A DNA stretch of 8,859 nt from an uncultured Robiginitomaculum sp. (GTDB lineage Bacteria; Pseudomonadota; Alphaproteobacteria; Caulobacterales; Maricaulaceae), in NCBI GenBank assembly GCA_938003555.1, contig CALKXN010000134.1, positions 1 to 8,859 of the forward strand, in the 5' to 3' direction. Positions 7,120 to 8,859 of the stretch are shown here, piece by piece. Below the pieces are notes generated by a model. The model ran no database searches and was not told the DNA's origin. It saw only the letters and a list, made by a program, of their open reading frames with translations. How positions within the stretch are numbered: position 1 is the first letter of the stretch; each line of letters begins with the position of its first letter. The position numbers were made by a program, and so were the translations under genes.

Positions 7120-7962
7120 TTACCGCATTGACGCCAAATTTGCCTCAGCGACGGGGAAATAAACAGGACTGGCTGCGATGGCTTTTTCGAAAAGCTCTCG
7201 CGCTTGATTGCGGCGGCCACGGGTCAGCGCGATATAGCCGGCATCATTCAGCACCTGCGCCGCGCGGCCATCAGTCATATCTTTAACTGCCGCGTCAAAA
7301 TCATAAGCCAAGGCCAGCACCATGCGGCGATTATTATCATAACGCCGCGAGCTGGGTTTAAGCGCGCTGGCTTGCTCGAATTTTGCGAGCGCTTCGTCAT
7401 AGCGGCGCTGCCGCATCAGGCTCATGCCCATATTATTTATCGCGGCGGCGCGGTCAGATCCCATGGCCATGGCGCGAATAAAAATATCTTGAGAGTCAAT
7501 ATGACGCCCGCGCGCATCGTAATATAAACCCAAAGCGTTCCACAGGCGCGCGTCAGATAAATTGCCTTCGAGCGCGCTATTTAAGGCCAGTTCAATATCC
7601 TCGACATTGCCCATTGCAACATCGCATAATGTTAAACCCGCGCGGCGCGCGTGACTTGGACTCATGGCGTCATACAGGCTGCGCGCCTGTGAAAATTTCC
7701 GAAGCCCTAGCGCGCTATCCGCGAGACCGCGTTGATAGCTCTCATTGGTTTTGTTGTCATGCAGCAATGCCGAAAACCCATCATAAGCGGCGGCGTAATC
7801 ACCATTGTTAAGAGCGGTTTGGGCATGGATATAGCGCGCCTTAAGATCGGCTTGGCTCGTTTGGGCTGGCTCTACCATACGAATATCAAGCGACGCCGAG
7901 ACCGTATCTGCAAAGCCAGCGGGCGCCAGTATAAACGCGGTGCATAGAAGCAGCCCGCGCAT
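7120..7962 (-). CDS. tadD: TadD-like tetratricopeptide repeat protein of the Tad (Flp) pilus locus
   Basis: A 280-residue exported protein. Residues 1-18 form a signal peptide with a hydrophobic core and probable cleavage after G-F-A18. There is no lipobox at the expected place, although many TadD proteins are lipoproteins. TPR-like helix pairs are visible at about 41-68 (A-L-N-N-G-D-Y-A-A-A-Y), 75-98, 138-169 (W-N-A-L-G-L-Y-Y-D-A-R-G-R), 172-205 (I-N-N-M-G-M-S-L-M-R-Q-R-R-Y-D-E-A-L, ending L-K-P) and 235-268 (L-N-D-A-G-Y-I-A-L-T-R-G-R). TadD is thought to help assemble the secretion machinery that builds Flp pili for adhesion and biofilm. The gene directly follows tadC with a one-base stop/start overlap, the usual tadC-tadD order, so translation is probably coupled. 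Position rather than sequence detail gives the TadD call; a generic TPR protein is the alternative. Confidence 0.82.
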   Translation of the reverse strand: MRGLLLCTAFILAPAGFADTVSASLDIRMVEPAQTSQADLKARYIHAQTALNNGDYAAAYDGFSALLHDNKTNESYQRGLADSALGLRKFSQARSLYDAMSPSHARRAGLTLCDVAMGNVEDIELALNSALEGNLSDARLWNALGLYYDARGRHIDSQDIFIRAMAMGSDRAAAINNMGMSLMRQRRYDEALAKFEQASALKPSSRRYDNNRRMVLALAYDFDAAVKDMTDGRAAQVLNDAGYIALTRGRRNQARELFEKAIAASPVYFPVAEANLASMR

Positions 7963-8859
7963 TAAAATGCTCCGGCAAGGCGAATGCCCGCAGGCAAGAG
8001 GAGCATGACCATAATGGTCGGGAAAATAAAGACGATCAGCGGGACAGTCAGCTTGGCCGATAAAGCGAGCGCTTTTTCTTCGGCGCGCAGCATACGTTTC
8101 GCCCGCATATCATCAGAAAATGTACGAAGGGCATTGCCAAGTGAGCTACCCATTTCTTCGGATTGTTTCAACATCACAGCCAAAGCTTTGGCTTCTTCGA
8201 GATCAATACGTTTGGCAAAATTCATCAAGGCTTCGTGGCGATTGCGCCCTGCGCGTAATTCTAAATTCATCAAGTCCAGCGCGACTTTAAGCGCCGGATA
8301 ACGACGGCCAAGTTCATGACTTACGCGGATCATGGCGGCATCGAGGCCGAGGCCCGCTTCGATACAAGCCACCAATAGATCCATCATATCGGGGAAGCCT
8401 TCGCGGCAGGACCGCGTGCGATTCGCCTTACGTTTTCTCACCCATAATTGCGGGCCGAATAATCCTGCAAGCATAAGTAACACCGCCGCAAAGATTAAAA
8501 CCGCCGGACTATATTCGCGCGATAAATATCCCCAGCTGAGAAGCAAAATAAATTGCGGAATAATGATCGCAAGTAAGCGAATGGCAAAATAAGTTTTGAC
8601 GGCGCCTGCACTAAAATACCCCGCTTGCGAGAGCAAATAGCGCATTTTCGAGATTTCCTCGGCATTGGGCAACGTTAAATGTTGGCCGAATTTTTCAAGC
8701 AGGTTTCCCGTTTTCTTTTCGTCAAAAATTTCAGATCCATCACCTGCACTGTCTTTAATCCGGCGATCCAGAAGCGCATTATGTTTCAGCGCATTTTTCA
8801 CGGCGATAAAGCACAGCATTAACGACATGCCCATAAAACATATGGACACAATCAACGTG
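7962..8859 (-). CDS. tadC: TadC, type II secretion F-domain inner-membrane protein of the Tad pilus (5' end outside window)
   Basis: The frame runs from the right edge to TAA at 7962-7964, about 298 codons, and is still open at the edge. The TTG at 8855 is not believed to be the start, so the gene is partial. Numbering from that TTG, hydrophobic segments lie at about 1-19, 90-109, 116-134 and 268-288. A T2SSF domain covers about 155-282: F-P-D-M-M-D-L-L-V-A-C-I-E-A-G-L-G-L-D-A-A (154-174), E-L-R-A-G-R (199-204), Q-S-E-E-M-G-S-S-L-G (231-240), F-S-D-D-M-R-A-K-R-M (246-255) and F-P-T-I-M-V-M-L-L-L-P-A near the end. TadC pairs with TadB as the inner-membrane platform that works with the TadA ATPase to extrude Flp pilin. 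The motif set is typical of TadC rather than TadB. tadB would be expected just beyond the right edge. The stop overlaps the tadD start by one base. Confidence 0.9.
   Translation of the reverse strand, partial: TLIVSICFMGMSLMLCFIAVKNALKHNALLDRRIKDSAGDGSEIFDEKKTGNLLEKFGQHLTLPNAEEISKMRYLLSQAGYFSAGAVKTYFAIRLLAIIIPQFILLLSWGYLSREYSPAVLIFAAVLLMLAGLFGPQLWVRKRKANRTRSCREGFPDMMDLLVACIEAGLGLDAAMIRVSHELGRRYPALKVALDLMNLELRAGRNRHEALMNFAKRIDLEEAKALAVMLKQSEEMGSSLGNALRTFSDDMRAKRMLRAEEKALALSAKLTVPLIVFIFPTIMVMLLLPAGIRLAGAF
7970..7973 (-). promoter_or_regulatory. Ribosome binding site GGAG for tadD inside the tadC 3' end
   Basis: On the minus strand, GGAG lies 7 bases before the ATG at 7962 and within the last codons of tadC. 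With the TAATG stop/start overlap it supports this start and translational coupling. Confidence 0.6.

Noticed and set aside
7942..7944. Cys7 of the TadD-like protein as a lipoprotein cysteine
   Set aside because: Only six residues precede it, too short for a lipoprotein signal, and the hydrophobic core continues after it to a G-F-A cleavage site.
8853..8855. TTG at 8855 as the real start of tadC
   Set aside because: The frame is open to the window edge, no ribosome binding site is visible, and the start lies at the edge of the first membrane segment. A start outside the window is more likely.

Overview
The window looks like chromosomal DNA of an alphaproteobacterium with moderate GC content. 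The evidence is the gene types (RlmN, a DUF1295 protein, tadC-tadD of a tight-adherence pilus locus) and two palindromic intergenic repeat pairs of a kind common in that class. I cannot fix the genus from sequence alone. A marine or stalked-bacteria relative (Caulobacterales/Hyphomonadales-like) is a guess.

Layout, left to right. Bases 1-190 hold the end of a gene on the + strand, possibly YcxB-like. A gene-poor stretch (191-569) carries a pair of inverted hairpin repeats. A small DUF1330 protein follows (570-869). A second, unrelated inverted repeat pair (876-1002) runs up to the start of an EamA-type drug/metabolite transporter (1015-1875). The transporter gene converges on and overlaps the 3' end of rlmN (minus strand, 1853-3046), which encodes the radical-SAM rRNA/tRNA adenine-C2 methyltransferase. 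rlmN is divergent from a DUF1295 membrane protein (3180-4055). A 116-base spacer with inverted and direct repeats precedes a large lipoprotein metalloprotease of the ImpA/M60-like type (4172-7108). Eleven bases beyond its stop, on the minus strand, is the 3' end of a Tad pilus operon: tadD-like TPR protein (7120-7962) and tadC (7962 to the right edge, 5' end cut off).

Most genes here are single housekeeping or conserved-unknown units and do not form one pathway. Only tadC and tadD are clearly an operon; they overlap by one base. The most distinctive gene is the 978-residue ImpA-like protease. It is predicted to be an outer-membrane lipoprotein with an HEMGH zinc motif, and it has no Glu in the interval where the M60 signature expects the third ligand. 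The two inverted repeat pairs are the main non-coding features. One of them adds a false in-frame N-terminal extension to the transporter ORF. I see no CRISPR array, RNA gene, transposase or phage gene.
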